In this document: positions 8,079-16,543 of the stretch, one piece after another
Position numbering within the stretch: position 1 is the first letter of the stretch
Layout of the letters: each line of letters starts with the position of its first letter
Assembly: GCA_910578885.1 (NCBI GenBank)
Contig: CAJTSH010000018.1
Coordinates: 7,103 to 71,102 of the forward strand
Origin: an uncultured Lachnospiraceae bacterium
Lineage (GTDB): Bacteria > Bacillota > Clostridia > Lachnospirales > Lachnospiraceae
Reading direction: 5' to 3'
DNA length: 64,000 bases
Notes under the pieces: model-generated
The model's database searches: none
The model's input: only the letters and a program-made list of their open reading frames with translations
Told to the model about the DNA's origin: nothing
Made by a program: the position numbers and the translations under genes

Positions 8079-8348
8079 ATGGAACAGTTATATACCGAAA
8101 AAGAGATTTTAGCGGACGCATTAGCCGCAGAGAAAACAGCAACCGACCACTACAATACGTTTGCAAATGAGTGCGTGCATGAGAACGTAAGAGGTGCAAT
8201 CCTGCATTGTCTGGAACAGGAGCATGCGATTCAGCAGGACGTATTTGAGGTAATGCATGCCAAAGGCTTATACCCAACTCCGGCAGCAGAGGAGAAGAAG
8301 GTCGAAGAGGCAAAACAGAAATTTGCACAGGCAAGAAAGACATTCTAG
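8079..8348 (+). CDS. Spore coat protein F (CotF) family protein
   Basis: 89 residues matching one half of the Coat_F domain: TEKEILADALAAEKTATDHY near the N-terminus and LEQEHAIQQDVFEVMHAKGLY in the middle, with the acidic/His spacing typical of ferritin-like four-helix proteins. B. subtilis CotF is longer and processed; clostridial paralogs are often short like this one. Start ATG 8079 follows AGGAGGGG. Two-gene operon with the preceding small protein, closed by the terminator at 8374. Confidence 0.85.
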   Translation: MEQLYTEKEILADALAAEKTATDHYNTFANECVHENVRGAILHCLEQEHAIQQDVFEVMHAKGLYPTPAAEEKKVEEAKQKFAQARKTF

Positions 8349-8373
8349 TTGATATAAGAATTTCACAAATAAC

Positions 8374-8416
8374 AGAGGGCAGCAGGCGGAGTTTTGCAGG
8401 CTGCCCTCTTTCTTTT
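8374..8416 (+). terminator. Terminator of the coat operon
   Basis: Perfect 10-bp stem AGAGGGCAGC (8374-8383) / GCTGCCCTCT (8400-8409) followed by TTCTTTT. Confidence 0.88.
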
Positions 8417-8640
8417 ATTTTTTAATATCAACTTCACAACAACAACCTCCGCTATTTCTAATTTAGTACAAAATAATAGTTGTATTTACTACCAATTTCA
8501 GAGTTCTTTTTGGCAACCTTCAGTTGCATATAGAAAAGTGTAGAAAGATATATATGCTTTTTGTTGATTCTTGTTATGAAATATAGTAAACTCATAATTG
8601 TTCTATATGGAAATATTCTAACAGGATTTGAGGTGATTGA

Positions 8641-9081
8641 TTGGAAACAAAAGGTGGATTTTATATCACTCAGATAAAACAGCTTCAAGACAGGATTTTT
8701 GATCGGTTATTATTTGAAAATGGCATTGAAATAAGCGGCGGACAAGGAAGAATTTTGTTTATCTTATGGAAGACCGACAATCTTACAATCAGTGAAATAA
8801 GCGAGAAAACTTCTCTTGCCAAAAACACAGTATCTGTTGTAATAAACGGAATGGTGAATAAAGGGATTGTTGACAGAAATATCAATCCGGAGAATCGCCG
8901 CCAAACCATTGTATCGCTTACAGAATATGCGAAATCTTTGCAGGAAAAATATGAGATTGTATCTCAGCAGATGAACATATTGTTTTACCAAGGATTTTCA
9001 GAAGATGATCAGAAACAATTTGAACATTATCTTGCCCGGATACTTGAAACATTGACAAAAAATCTTAATACAAATAATTGA
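8641..9081 (+). CDS. MarR family transcriptional regulator
   Basis: 146 residues, the usual MarR size. The winged helix is seen as GQGRILFILWKTDNLTISEISEKTSLAKNTVSVVINGMVNKGIVDR followed by the wing NPENRRQTIVSLT; long helices at both ends would form the dimer interface. The start is TTG 8641, placed by GAGGTGA at about 8628-8634. It lies 19 bases before a pyridoxamine-oxidase-like gene and probably regulates that two-gene unit. Its ligand is not predictable. The 225 bases before it hold no recognisable gene. Confidence 0.9.
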   Translation: METKGGFYITQIKQLQDRIFDRLLFENGIEISGGQGRILFILWKTDNLTISEISEKTSLAKNTVSVVINGMVNKGIVDRNINPENRRQTIVSLTEYAKSLQEKYEIVSQQMNILFYQGFSEDDQKQFEHYLARILETLTKNLNTNN

Positions 9082-9100
9082 TGAACGAGGAGGGCTTTAA

Positions 9101-9526
9101 ATGAAAACAAGAGAACATATCATGGAATTTATCCAAAAACAAAAAGTCGCTTTTATTGCTTCTATAGATGAAGATGGTTTTCCAAATATGAAAGCAATGT
9201 TTGTGCCGCGCAAAATAGATGGGAATTGTTTTTATTTTTCAACAAACACATCTTCTATGCGTTCACAGCAATTTATGAAAAATCCAAAGGCAAGCATTTA
9301 TTTTTATAACAAAGGGCGTTTTAAGTATGAAGGCATTATGCTGATTGGCACAATGGAAGTATTACAGGATGATGAAATAAAGCGGGAAATATGGTGTACC
9401 GGAGATACGATGTATTACAGGAAAGGTGTGACTGACCCCGATTATTGCGTGTTAAAATTTACTGCAATAAAGGGCAGACATTATTGCGATTTGAAGTCAG
9501 AAAGTTTTAATATGGACATGGTTTAA
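9101..9526 (+). CDS. Pyridoxamine 5'-phosphate oxidase-like flavin-binding protein
   Basis: 141 residues forming the split beta-barrel of the PNPOx-like superfamily: VAFIASIDEDGFPNMKAMFV, then the FMN-pocket stretch FYFSTNTSSMRSQQFMKNPKASIYFY and a late strand MLIGTMEVLQDDE. Proteins of this short type bind FMN, F420 or haem and reduce small molecules; many are next to MarR regulators. True PdxH activity is unlikely because the protein is too short. Start ATG 9101 follows AGGAGGG. Co-transcribed with the MarR gene. Confidence 0.85.
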   Translation: MKTREHIMEFIQKQKVAFIASIDEDGFPNMKAMFVPRKIDGNCFYFSTNTSSMRSQQFMKNPKASIYFYNKGRFKYEGIMLIGTMEVLQDDEIKREIWCTGDTMYYRKGVTDPDYCVLKFTAIKGRHYCDLKSESFNMDMV

Positions 9527-9655
9527 AAAATAAATACTATTGTAGTTTTTTGCTACAATGTCTGACGGCGACTATGTGGAGGAAATGCTAGTGTTTAAAA
9601 AGTCTTACCTGAAGCCCAAAATGCAGGTAAAATCCCCATGTCAAACATCTATTTC

Positions 9656-9687
9656 TTGACCAGAAATTGACCTTTCCCCCTCATACT
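9656..9687 (+). promoter_or_regulatory. Paired TTGACC repeats and promoter of the two-component operon
   Basis: TTGACC at 9656-9661 and again at 9667-9672, exactly 11 bp apart, with CATACT at 9682-9687 nine bases after the second repeat. The geometry is that of PhoB/OmpR class II promoters. TATACT at 9691-9696 is an alternative -10 at 18 bp. The same layout recurs at 11672-11703. Confidence 0.65.
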
Positions 9688-9716
9688 GTTTATACTAAAA
9701 GAGGAGGGATGTTATA

Positions 9717-10388
9717 ATGCCAAAAATATTAGTAGTGGACGACGAAAAAATGCTGACGGAATTGCTCGTGCAGCATTTCCGAGATAAGGGATATATCGCA
9801 TATGAAGCGAACAGCGGAAAAGAGGCGCTTGAAAAGCTTTCAATTAAGCCGGATTTAATTCTGCTGGATATCAATATGCCGGATATGGATGGAATGACTC
9901 TGTGCAAATCGATTCGGGATCATGTGGTGTGTCCGATTCTCTTTCTGACAGCCCGAATCACCGAGCAGGACAAGATAAACGGATTGCGGATCGGCGGAGA
10001 TGATTATATTACCAAGCCCTTTAGCCTGCAAGAGCTGACGGCGCGCGTAGAGGCGCATCTTCGTCGGGACGCAAGAAACCGTACTGCGCCTGAAGTTCTG
10101 TCTTCTAAGGGGTTGATTGTAAATGTTTCCCAGAGAAAAGTATATTATGAGGAAGCGGAAATTGTATTGTCCAAGCGGGAATTTGACATTTTGGAGTTCC
10201 TGTTATCAAATGCCAACCAGATATTTGATAAGGAGCGAATTTATGAGGCGGTCTGGGGATTTGACGCAGAAGGAGACAGTAAAGTGATCAAGGAGCATGT
10301 GCGCAAAATCCGTGCAAAATTATACGAGACAACTGGAAACGATTATATCGAAACAGTCTGGGGAATGGGGTACAAATGGAAAAAATAA
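9717..10388 (+). CDS. OmpR-family response regulator
   Basis: 223 residues. Receiver domain residues 1-115 with the acidic pair VVDDEK near residue 8, phosphoacceptor Asp in LLDINMPDMDG at about 51 and the lysine of TKPFSL near 101; winged-helix DNA-binding domain in the C-terminal half (LSKREFDILEFLLSNANQIF ... ETVWGMGYKW). Start ATG 9717 follows GAGGAGGG. It overlaps the kinase gene by 13 bases. The direct TTGACC repeats before this operon and before the lipoprotein gene are the likely binding sites, so it would control itself and the ABC exporter. Confidence 0.93.
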   Translation: MPKILVVDDEKMLTELLVQHFRDKGYIAYEANSGKEALEKLSIKPDLILLDINMPDMDGMTLCKSIRDHVVCPILFLTARITEQDKINGLRIGGDDYITKPFSLQELTARVEAHLRRDARNRTAPEVLSSKGLIVNVSQRKVYYEEAEIVLSKREFDILEFLLSNANQIFDKERIYEAVWGFDAEGDSKVIKEHVRKIRAKLYETTGNDYIETVWGMGYKWKK

Positions 10389-11686
10389 AAATGAAAATCA
10401 GAAATGCTTCTCTGCGGAAATCTTTTATTTATGCAATCTGTTCTACTGTGACAGCCGTTGTTCTGCTGTCATTTGTTACGATATGGAGTTGTTTAGCATT
10501 TCGGAAATGGCTGCTGCCGGATTCCAATGAGGTCTTTTTAAACCAGACAATTGTTTATGAGGACGGCACGCAAAGCCGGTCGAAGTTGAGAGTAAAGTTT
10601 GGGGACGAGGAGCAGCAATACCCCGGAATTTTTACTAAAAATGAGGATGGGAAAGGGGTCACAGAGCCAGAGCAGAAGATAATCAAATATTCCGTAGATA
10701 AAATAGAGAACAGCTATACGGAGCTGACTCCTAAACGAAAACTGGCATACAGCATTACCGGAGCGGCAATGGTGGGGCTGCCGATGATGTATTCCCTCGT
10801 CGGAATCCTTATTTGTGCTTTTCGGTTTTACCGAAAAAAATTGGATATACCGATTCGGATTTTGATGAAGGCTACGGAAAATATAGTAAATCAGAATCTG
10901 GATTTTTCAGTAGAATATGACTGCGAAGATGAGATGGGAGCGCTCTGCGCTTCCTTTGATAAAATGCGGGAAGCGCTCTATGAGAATAACAGAAAGCTCT
11001 GGGGCATGATAGAAGAACGGAAGATGCTGCAGGCGTCGGTCGCCCATGATTTACGGAATCCGATTGCCATTATCCAAGGTTATACTGAATATCTACAGCT
11101 TAATTTATCTGAAGGAAGGATTGGAAAGGAGCAGATGGCAAATATTGCGTCGAACCTGTCTGCATCCGCAAAGCGTCTGGAGCGGTATACGAACTCTATT
11201 CGGGATATCAATCATTTGGAGGAGCTGGAGATTGTTCCAGCACGCAATTTGCTGCCGGATTTGCTGGAAGAGATTTTTGATGATTTTACTATTATTGCAA
11301 AAGAGAAGGGTATCAAGGTAGTATTCGAAAATTCGACGCCGCATTGCAAGGTGATGATAGATACGCAAGTATTTTACCGGATTTTAGAAAATATTTTTTC
11401 TAATGCCCTGCGGTACGCAAAGAATGAGATTTCTCTTTCCTTTGCATATGAAAATAAAAACCTGATTACGGTTGTTTGTGATGACGGAGCAGGATTTACA
11501 AAAAAGGCGCTGCATACGGAGAACAGATATATTTATACTACGGAACAATCAGAAGAACATATGGGAATCGGCATTTCCATCAGCCGGATTTTGTGCAGGA
11601 AGCATGGCGGAATGCTGTCTCTTGCCAATCATCCGCCGCATGGAGCAAAAGTTACAGTTGTGATAGAAGCCTTGACCGTTTCTTGA
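10376..11686 (+). CDS. Sensor histidine kinase
   Basis: 436 residues. Two membrane segments (about 16-40 and 128-150) enclose an extracellular sensor of roughly 85 residues; then a HAMP-like region, the H-box ASVAHDLRNPIAIIQGY, and the ATPase domain with NIFSNALRYA, DDGAGF and GIGISISRILCRKHGG. It should autophosphorylate on the H-box His and pass phosphate to the overlapping response regulator. The downstream lipoprotein and ABC exporter share the same predicted operator, suggesting it senses an envelope stress or peptide that the exporter handles. Confidence 0.92.
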   Translation: MEKIKMKIRNASLRKSFIYAICSTVTAVVLLSFVTIWSCLAFRKWLLPDSNEVFLNQTIVYEDGTQSRSKLRVKFGDEEQQYPGIFTKNEDGKGVTEPEQKIIKYSVDKIENSYTELTPKRKLAYSITGAAMVGLPMMYSLVGILICAFRFYRKKLDIPIRILMKATENIVNQNLDFSVEYDCEDEMGALCASFDKMREALYENNRKLWGMIEERKMLQASVAHDLRNPIAIIQGYTEYLQLNLSEGRIGKEQMANIASNLSASAKRLERYTNSIRDINHLEELEIVPARNLLPDLLEEIFDDFTIIAKEKGIKVVFENSTPHCKVMIDTQVFYRILENIFSNALRYAKNEISLSFAYENKNLITVVCDDGAGFTKKALHTENRYIYTTEQSEEHMGIGISISRILCRKHGGMLSLANHPPHGAKVTVVIEALTVS

Positions 11687-11703
11687 CCTTTGCAAATTAT
11701 AAT
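11672..11703 (+). promoter_or_regulatory. Paired TTGACC repeats and promoter of the lipoprotein-ABC operon
   Basis: TTGACC at 11672-11677 and 11683-11688, 11 bp apart, with TATAAT at 11698-11703 nine bases further on. There is no -35 box at normal spacing from TATAAT, as expected for an activator-dependent promoter. It overlaps the end of the kinase gene. Confidence 0.68.
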
Positions 11704-11736
11704 CCTCTTAATCAAAAAGATTAGGAGGATATTTTT

Positions 11737-13173
11737 ATGCAGAAAATCAAAATAGGAATCTGCGTCCTTGCATGTATTCTTGGGCTTGCGGGATGCAGTC
11801 AGAACAAAAATGCAGATTCAATCGGCAGCAGTCAGCCGGAAAACAAGAGCGGCGTGACAGAGAGGGAAAACGGTGACGAAGGAAGCGCCAAAAATGCCCA
11901 GACGGATGAAAATCACGGGACAAATGGAAACCTTCAGATATTGAGTTTGTCAGACAAATCGTATTGTTCGAATGAAAACGGTTTTTATTATCGAACTGAA
12001 TTTGCAGAGGAGTTAAAGGATGGCATTTATGGTTATCACATGATGTACATGGATTACGCGACCAGACAGGAGGTCTATCTCTGCAGCAATGCCGGATGCA
12101 GCCATGACACGCTGGATTGCACTTCTGTATTTTCGGATGATGAGGTAGGCTTTGACAGCATCCCGTTTTTCTATGGAGACGCGCTGTATCTTTTGAGTAA
12201 GGAATATGATGATGACGGAACGACTATTGTAGAAGCAAACTTTGGGGAGGTGAGTACCGGGGCAGCAGAAAGTATGCCGGCAGCCCTGTACCGGATGAAT
12301 CCGGATGGAACCGGACGGACTAAGGTATTTGAATTTTCACCGGATGTCACTGTAGAGGATGTAGTCTTGGGGGACGATACGAATCTTTACTTTATTACGA
12401 AGGAGTTAACATCCGAGCAGTCAGAGAACAGTACGTATATAACTTCTTCAAAAAGAAACCTGATAAAAGTAGATAAGGAGTCATGGAAAGAGAGTGTAGT
12501 TTGCAGCATGGATTTTACACAGGATAAGATTGAGGATAAATGGAAAATAGATGGCGTCTTTGATTCATGTCTTGTTTTGGAGAATACGCTGTATAAGAGT
12601 GAAGCATCATGGCAGGAATTGAATGAGGATGATGATTTGTGGAAAGAAAGATATAGTAATTCGGAAAAGGAATTTGCAACATATGATTTGTCGAACGGTT
12701 CTTTTCAGGTAGTCTATACGATTTCAAATAAAGACTTAAATGTATGTCTGCAAAAGGGAAACATGCTGTATGTATCGAATAAAGATTCAGGGAAAATCCG
12801 GCAGGTTGACTTGACAACAGGGGAGGAAAGTAAATTTGCCGAGCTGGACTGTAGTTATATTGTGGACACATATAATGATGTGCTCTGCTGCTGGTCATGG
12901 GATAATGAAAAGGATAAAACCCTATATTTTATAAGATATGACAGCGGGGAAATATCCCATTGTGGACTGGTTAATAAAAAAACGGGATGGAATTTAGAGA
13001 TAAAAGCGGAAACAAAGGACTATTTCTTGGTGGTTTATGATTATGATGCGATAGACAATGGTGACGGTAGTTATGAGATTTTGCAGTATAAGCATGCGCT
13101 CATTGCAAAAGAGGATCTCTATCAGGGCAGGGGTGATTTTCTACCGATTCAAATGATTGGAAAGGGGGTATAG
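11737..13173 (+). CDS. Lipoprotein with beta-propeller-like repeats
   Basis: 478 residues. The N-terminus MQKIKIGICVLACILGLAGC is a lipoprotein signal with the modified Cys at position 20, followed by a low-complexity Asn/Glu/Ser linker. The body has repeated YYL/LYFI strands around polar turns (DGTGRTKVFEF, DDTNLYFITKE, GNMLYVSNKDSGK), as in DUF5050-type propellers that sit on the outer face of the membrane. Start ATG 11737 follows TAGGAGG. It precedes an ABC ATPase by four bases and would be an extracytoplasmic partner or sensor for that exporter. Substrate unknown. Confidence 0.75.
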   Translation: MQKIKIGICVLACILGLAGCSQNKNADSIGSSQPENKSGVTERENGDEGSAKNAQTDENHGTNGNLQILSLSDKSYCSNENGFYYRTEFAEELKDGIYGYHMMYMDYATRQEVYLCSNAGCSHDTLDCTSVFSDDEVGFDSIPFFYGDALYLLSKEYDDDGTTIVEANFGEVSTGAAESMPAALYRMNPDGTGRTKVFEFSPDVTVEDVVLGDDTNLYFITKELTSEQSENSTYITSSKRNLIKVDKESWKESVVCSMDFTQDKIEDKWKIDGVFDSCLVLENTLYKSEASWQELNEDDDLWKERYSNSEKEFATYDLSNGSFQVVYTISNKDLNVCLQKGNMLYVSNKDSGKIRQVDLTTGEESKFAELDCSYIVDTYNDVLCCWSWDNEKDKTLYFIRYDSGEISHCGLVNKKTGWNLEIKAETKDYFLVVYDYDAIDNGDGSYEILQYKHALIAKEDLYQGRGDFLPIQMIGKGV

Positions 13174-13177
13174 AAGC

Positions 13178-13906
13178 ATGTTAGATTTGATTGAAATTTC
13201 AAAATTATATGGTGAAAAGAAAGCGCTGCAGCAGGTGTCATTGTCATTTTCGGAAGGCGTCTATGGACTGTTGGGACCAAACGGAGCCGGTAAATCTACA
13301 TTGATGAGCATTATTACGGATAATCAGAAGCCGGACAGCGGAGAAGTCCTCTGGGACGGGAAGGAAATCGGAAAGCTAAAAGCCTCTTATCGGGAATTAT
13401 TGGGTTATGCACCGCAGCAGCAGGGATTATACGAAGCATTTACCGGAAGACGGTTCTTAAGTTATATGGGAACGTTAAAGGCTCTTGGAAAGAAAGAACT
13501 TTCTGAGGAAATAGAGCGTGTCACAGCCTATGTCAATCTGGGCGAGGTAATTAACCGTCCAATTGGAACGTATTCCGGAGGAATGAAACAGCGCCTTTTA
13601 ATTGCACAGGCAATCATGGGGAATCCGAAGCTGATAATTATGGATGAACCTACGGCTGGTTTAGACCCGAAAGAGCGGGTGCGCATCCGGGAAAAGCTGC
13701 AGGAATTGGCGGAGGGAAGGATGATTTTAGTTGCAACTCATGTCGTATCGGATATTGAGTCTATCGCCAAAGAAATTGTTATTTTAAAAAAAGGACAGGT
13801 GATAGCAAAAGATACGGTAGAGGCATTGTGCAAGATGTATGGTGACGCGAATAACCTAGAAGATGTATATATGAAAGTATTTGGAGATGAGGCGGAATAT
13901 GTATAG
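13178..13906 (+). CDS. ABC transporter ATP-binding protein
   Basis: 242 residues with Walker A GLLGPNGAGKST, Q-loop region YAPQQQGLYEAF, signature YSGGMKQRLLIAQA, Walker B LIIMDEPTAGLDP and the switch His in ATHVVSD. The subfamily is that of exporters paired with ABC-2-type permeases. The start is ATG 13178 after AAAGGGGG; an upstream in-frame TTG-type start would lie inside the lipoprotein gene. It overlaps the permease gene by 8 bases. Energises the neighbouring permease. Confidence 0.94.
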   Translation: MLDLIEISKLYGEKKALQQVSLSFSEGVYGLLGPNGAGKSTLMSIITDNQKPDSGEVLWDGKEIGKLKASYRELLGYAPQQQGLYEAFTGRRFLSYMGTLKALGKKELSEEIERVTAYVNLGEVINRPIGTYSGGMKQRLLIAQAIMGNPKLIIMDEPTAGLDPKERVRIREKLQELAEGRMILVATHVVSDIESIAKEIVILKKGQVIAKDTVEALCKMYGDANNLEDVYMKVFGDEAEYV

Positions 13907-16172
13907 ACTGATATTTTTTGAACTTGGGAAAAACATAAAAAAGCGAAGCTTTCTTTTATCCATTGCCGGCATCCTGTTTCTGAATCTGTTTCTGCTCTGG
14001 TATGTAAATCTGCCGGATGAGGGCAGTCCCAAGCTTTCGGCTTATCGGGCGTTTGAACAGGATATTCGGGCAATGTCTGAGGAGGAAAAGCTGGAATATG
14101 CGGAGAAATTGTATCTGGATATTGAAGGAGTCTGTCTCGTGAGAGATGTATTGCAGTTAGAAGCATCCTCATTTGAAATGGGTGAGATGTTTGCGGAGCA
14201 AATGCGCTCAGAACATCCCGGCGTGTTTGAGGCTTACTATGATACATATGAAAAGGGCAATTATCTGAAGTACACGGATTCTTTAGAACAGGAAAGTGCG
14301 TTGCTTACAGAGATTTATGAGGAGATGGAAAAAGTGTCAGGATATGACGCTTATCTGGAGGGCGTCCAGAATACAAAAGGAGCATTGGGCGGTATTTCCA
14401 TTTTTGCTTCAGAGGAAACAGATTCTTTCTCCAGCCGGAATATTGAAAAGAGCGCATCTGATTATAAGAAGTTAGAAAACGTAGAGATTACATTCTATCC
14501 TTCTAAAGGAATTGCATCGGCAATGGGGAACCATATCTCGGATGTATTTCTTTTGCTGGTAATTCTTCTGTTTGCAAGCAGTCTGATTTATGAGGAAAAG
14601 GAAAAGCGGCTGTTTTGTATCACAAGGGCTTCGGTCTATGGAAGAGGACACAGTATTGCGGCAAAACTGCTTGCGCTTGGAATTTACAGTATAATTGTTA
14701 CAGCATTGTTCTATGGGGTGAATCTTTTGTTCTTTGCAGGAACGACGGGAATCGGAGATTTATCCCGCAGCATACAGTCTGTTGCTCCATATATGGAGAG
14801 CAGCCTTCCGATTTCAGTCTGCGGTTATTTGATAGGAAGTATTCTGACAAAAGCAATGGTGCTGTTTGCAGCAGGGGCTCTGTTCACTTTTTTATCTATG
14901 GTTTCCAGATATGGGTTTATGAGCTATCTGGCGGGAGGCATTGTTGTGCTGGTAAGCTGGCTGCTGTATCAGTTCATACCTTCCTATTCATCATTTAACT
15001 GGCTGAAATATTTAAACATGCTCGGATTGATGAAAACAGAGGATATCTATGGCGGATATCTGAACTTTAATTTTTTTGGTCATCCGATTTCCAGAATTTT
15101 TGCTTCTTGGGGTGCGATTTTCATCTATCTTACAATTGGCATTCTAATATCTGTATGCTTTTTCGTAAAATGCAGAACGTTGGAGTTAAAGAGGATAGAG
15201 CTTCCCATTGTCTTAAAGCCGCATATTCACAGCAGTCTATTTTTACATGAGGGATATAAGATTCTGGTGATGAACCGGGCGGGCATGATTCTTTTGGTGT
15301 TTACAGGACTGATTGGGTACTGGTATTTATCGGGGCAGGAGACGCTTTCTGCGAAGGAAAGCTATTATCAAAGCGTCATGCTGCAGTTAGAGGGTGAGCT
15401 GACGCAGGAAAAGGAAGCGTTGATTGATGCGGAGAATAAGCGGTATGAGGAAGCATTTGCACAGATTGCTAAAATTGACGAGCTGGTTGAATCAGGTGAA
15501 ATTGATCAAAGTGCGGGAGATTCCATGAAATCAAGATATAACAGCGAGGTAGCATTTTATCCGTCATTTCAGAGAGTATTAGATCAGTATGACTATGTGA
15601 AGGAAAGCGGAGGAGAATTTTTGTATGATACAGGATATCTCCACTTATTTGGCATTTTAGGAAGAGGATTTTCTGTGGAGTTTCTGATGCTTTCCATCTG
15701 TATGGTGTTATCCTTTAGCAATGGAATGTCAATGGAGAATCAGAGGAAATCATGGCAGTTATTGTCTGCGACAAAAAGAGGGAGGCGGCAGGTTTTATGC
15801 AGAAAGGTCTTGGTCTGTGCGTTGGGAACATGCTTCATTTCTCTTGTTCCCTGGGTCTGCCGTATCATTCGCATCCATCGTCTGTATCCAATGCATGGGT
15901 TTTTGGCATCTCTTCGGAGTATTCCTCATTACCGGAATATCGGGGTATCTATGCCGGTAATCTTGTGGATTGGTCTGTTTGTACTTGTACAGGTATTTAT
16001 CGTGGAGTTTGTCATGATGGTGGTTCTGCTGCTGTCTTACGCATTAAAATCTCATATGCGGGCGTTGTTTGCGGGAGCGTTAATTCTGGTGATTCCTTTG
16101 GTTTTAAAGGAAATGGGGTTTGATTTTGCGGAATATTGTTCACTGTATCCGCTTTATGGATTTTTTACATAA
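13899..16172 (+). CDS. Large ABC-2-type permease
   Basis: 757 residues. One helix at the N-terminus (about 13-35) is followed by a roughly 170-residue extracytoplasmic domain, then six helices, a cytoplasmic link, another helix (about 462-480), a second Glu-rich external domain and about five final helices. This duplicated layout, two ABC-2-like halves each with a large outer loop, resembles permeases for antibiotic resistance or bacteriocin export. Start ATG 13899 follows GAGGCGG and overlaps the ATPase gene. Last gene of the operon; terminator at 16318. Confidence 0.8.
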   Translation: MYRLIFFELGKNIKKRSFLLSIAGILFLNLFLLWYVNLPDEGSPKLSAYRAFEQDIRAMSEEEKLEYAEKLYLDIEGVCLVRDVLQLEASSFEMGEMFAEQMRSEHPGVFEAYYDTYEKGNYLKYTDSLEQESALLTEIYEEMEKVSGYDAYLEGVQNTKGALGGISIFASEETDSFSSRNIEKSASDYKKLENVEITFYPSKGIASAMGNHISDVFLLLVILLFASSLIYEEKEKRLFCITRASVYGRGHSIAAKLLALGIYSIIVTALFYGVNLLFFAGTTGIGDLSRSIQSVAPYMESSLPISVCGYLIGSILTKAMVLFAAGALFTFLSMVSRYGFMSYLAGGIVVLVSWLLYQFIPSYSSFNWLKYLNMLGLMKTEDIYGGYLNFNFFGHPISRIFASWGAIFIYLTIGILISVCFFVKCRTLELKRIELPIVLKPHIHSSLFLHEGYKILVMNRAGMILLVFTGLIGYWYLSGQETLSAKESYYQSVMLQLEGELTQEKEALIDAENKRYEEAFAQIAKIDELVESGEIDQSAGDSMKSRYNSEVAFYPSFQRVLDQYDYVKESGGEFLYDTGYLHLFGILGRGFSVEFLMLSICMVLSFSNGMSMENQRKSWQLLSATKRGRRQVLCRKVLVCALGTCFISLVPWVCRIIRIHRLYPMHGFLASLRSIPHYRNIGVSMPVILWIGLFVLVQVFIVEFVMMVVLLLSYALKSHMRALFAGALILVIPLVLKEMGFDFAEYCSLYPLYGFFT

Positions 16173-16317
16173 GCTTTACAAATACAGAGTATTAGGAAGC
16201 TGAGAAATCTCTGCTATCCTTATGAGTTTAAAGTGATGGGAATTAAGGGAGAGTAATCGTCAAAGAAAAAATCCCGGTAAAAGCCAGAGTTACAAAGTAA
16301 TATAAGGATTATGAAGA

Positions 16318-16338
16318 AGAGCCGTATGGCTCTTTTTC
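16318..16338 (+). terminator. Terminator after the ABC operon
   Basis: AGAGCC (16318-16323), loop GTAT, GGCTCT (16328-16333), followed by TTTT. Confidence 0.75.
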
Positions 16339-16388
16339 ATTGTCGAAAATTGTATAATGCAGTTATCCTATCACAAACGCACCTACAA

Positions 16389-16418
16389 TTCATTTAAATT
16401 TTACATACATTTTACATA
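16389..16418 (+). promoter_or_regulatory. Pho-box-like direct repeats before the phosphate transporter
   Basis: TTTACATA at 16400-16407 is repeated exactly at 16411-16418, 11 bp apart, with a weaker TTCATT at 16389-16394 in the same register. Firmicute PhoP boxes are TT(A/C/T)ACA repeats at 11-bp spacing. The next gene is a phosphate cotransporter followed by a PhoP/PhoR-like pair. Confidence 0.65.
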
Positions 16419-16543
16419 ATTCCCCCCCTCTTCTTTACAGAAAAAAATTAAAATGGTTTTGCAAATATGTATACGGCAAACTGAAAGCGTACATTTTATT
16501 TTTATGAAAAGCAAATGAATAATTGTTTTTAGAGGAGGGAAAT

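Larger units (their letters stand above)
16173..16543. other. Intergenic region with terminator and Pho-box-like site
   Basis: 370 bases without a gene. It contains the terminator at 16318-16338, the repeat array at 16389-16416, and AT-rich sequence before the GAGGAGGG ribosome site at about 16532-16539. Confidence 0.6.

Noticed and set aside
9585..9659. A possible 24-residue peptide gene before the response regulator
   Set aside because: GGAGG is only two bases from the ATG, composition is not distinctive, and it runs into the predicted operator; kept only as a remote possibility.
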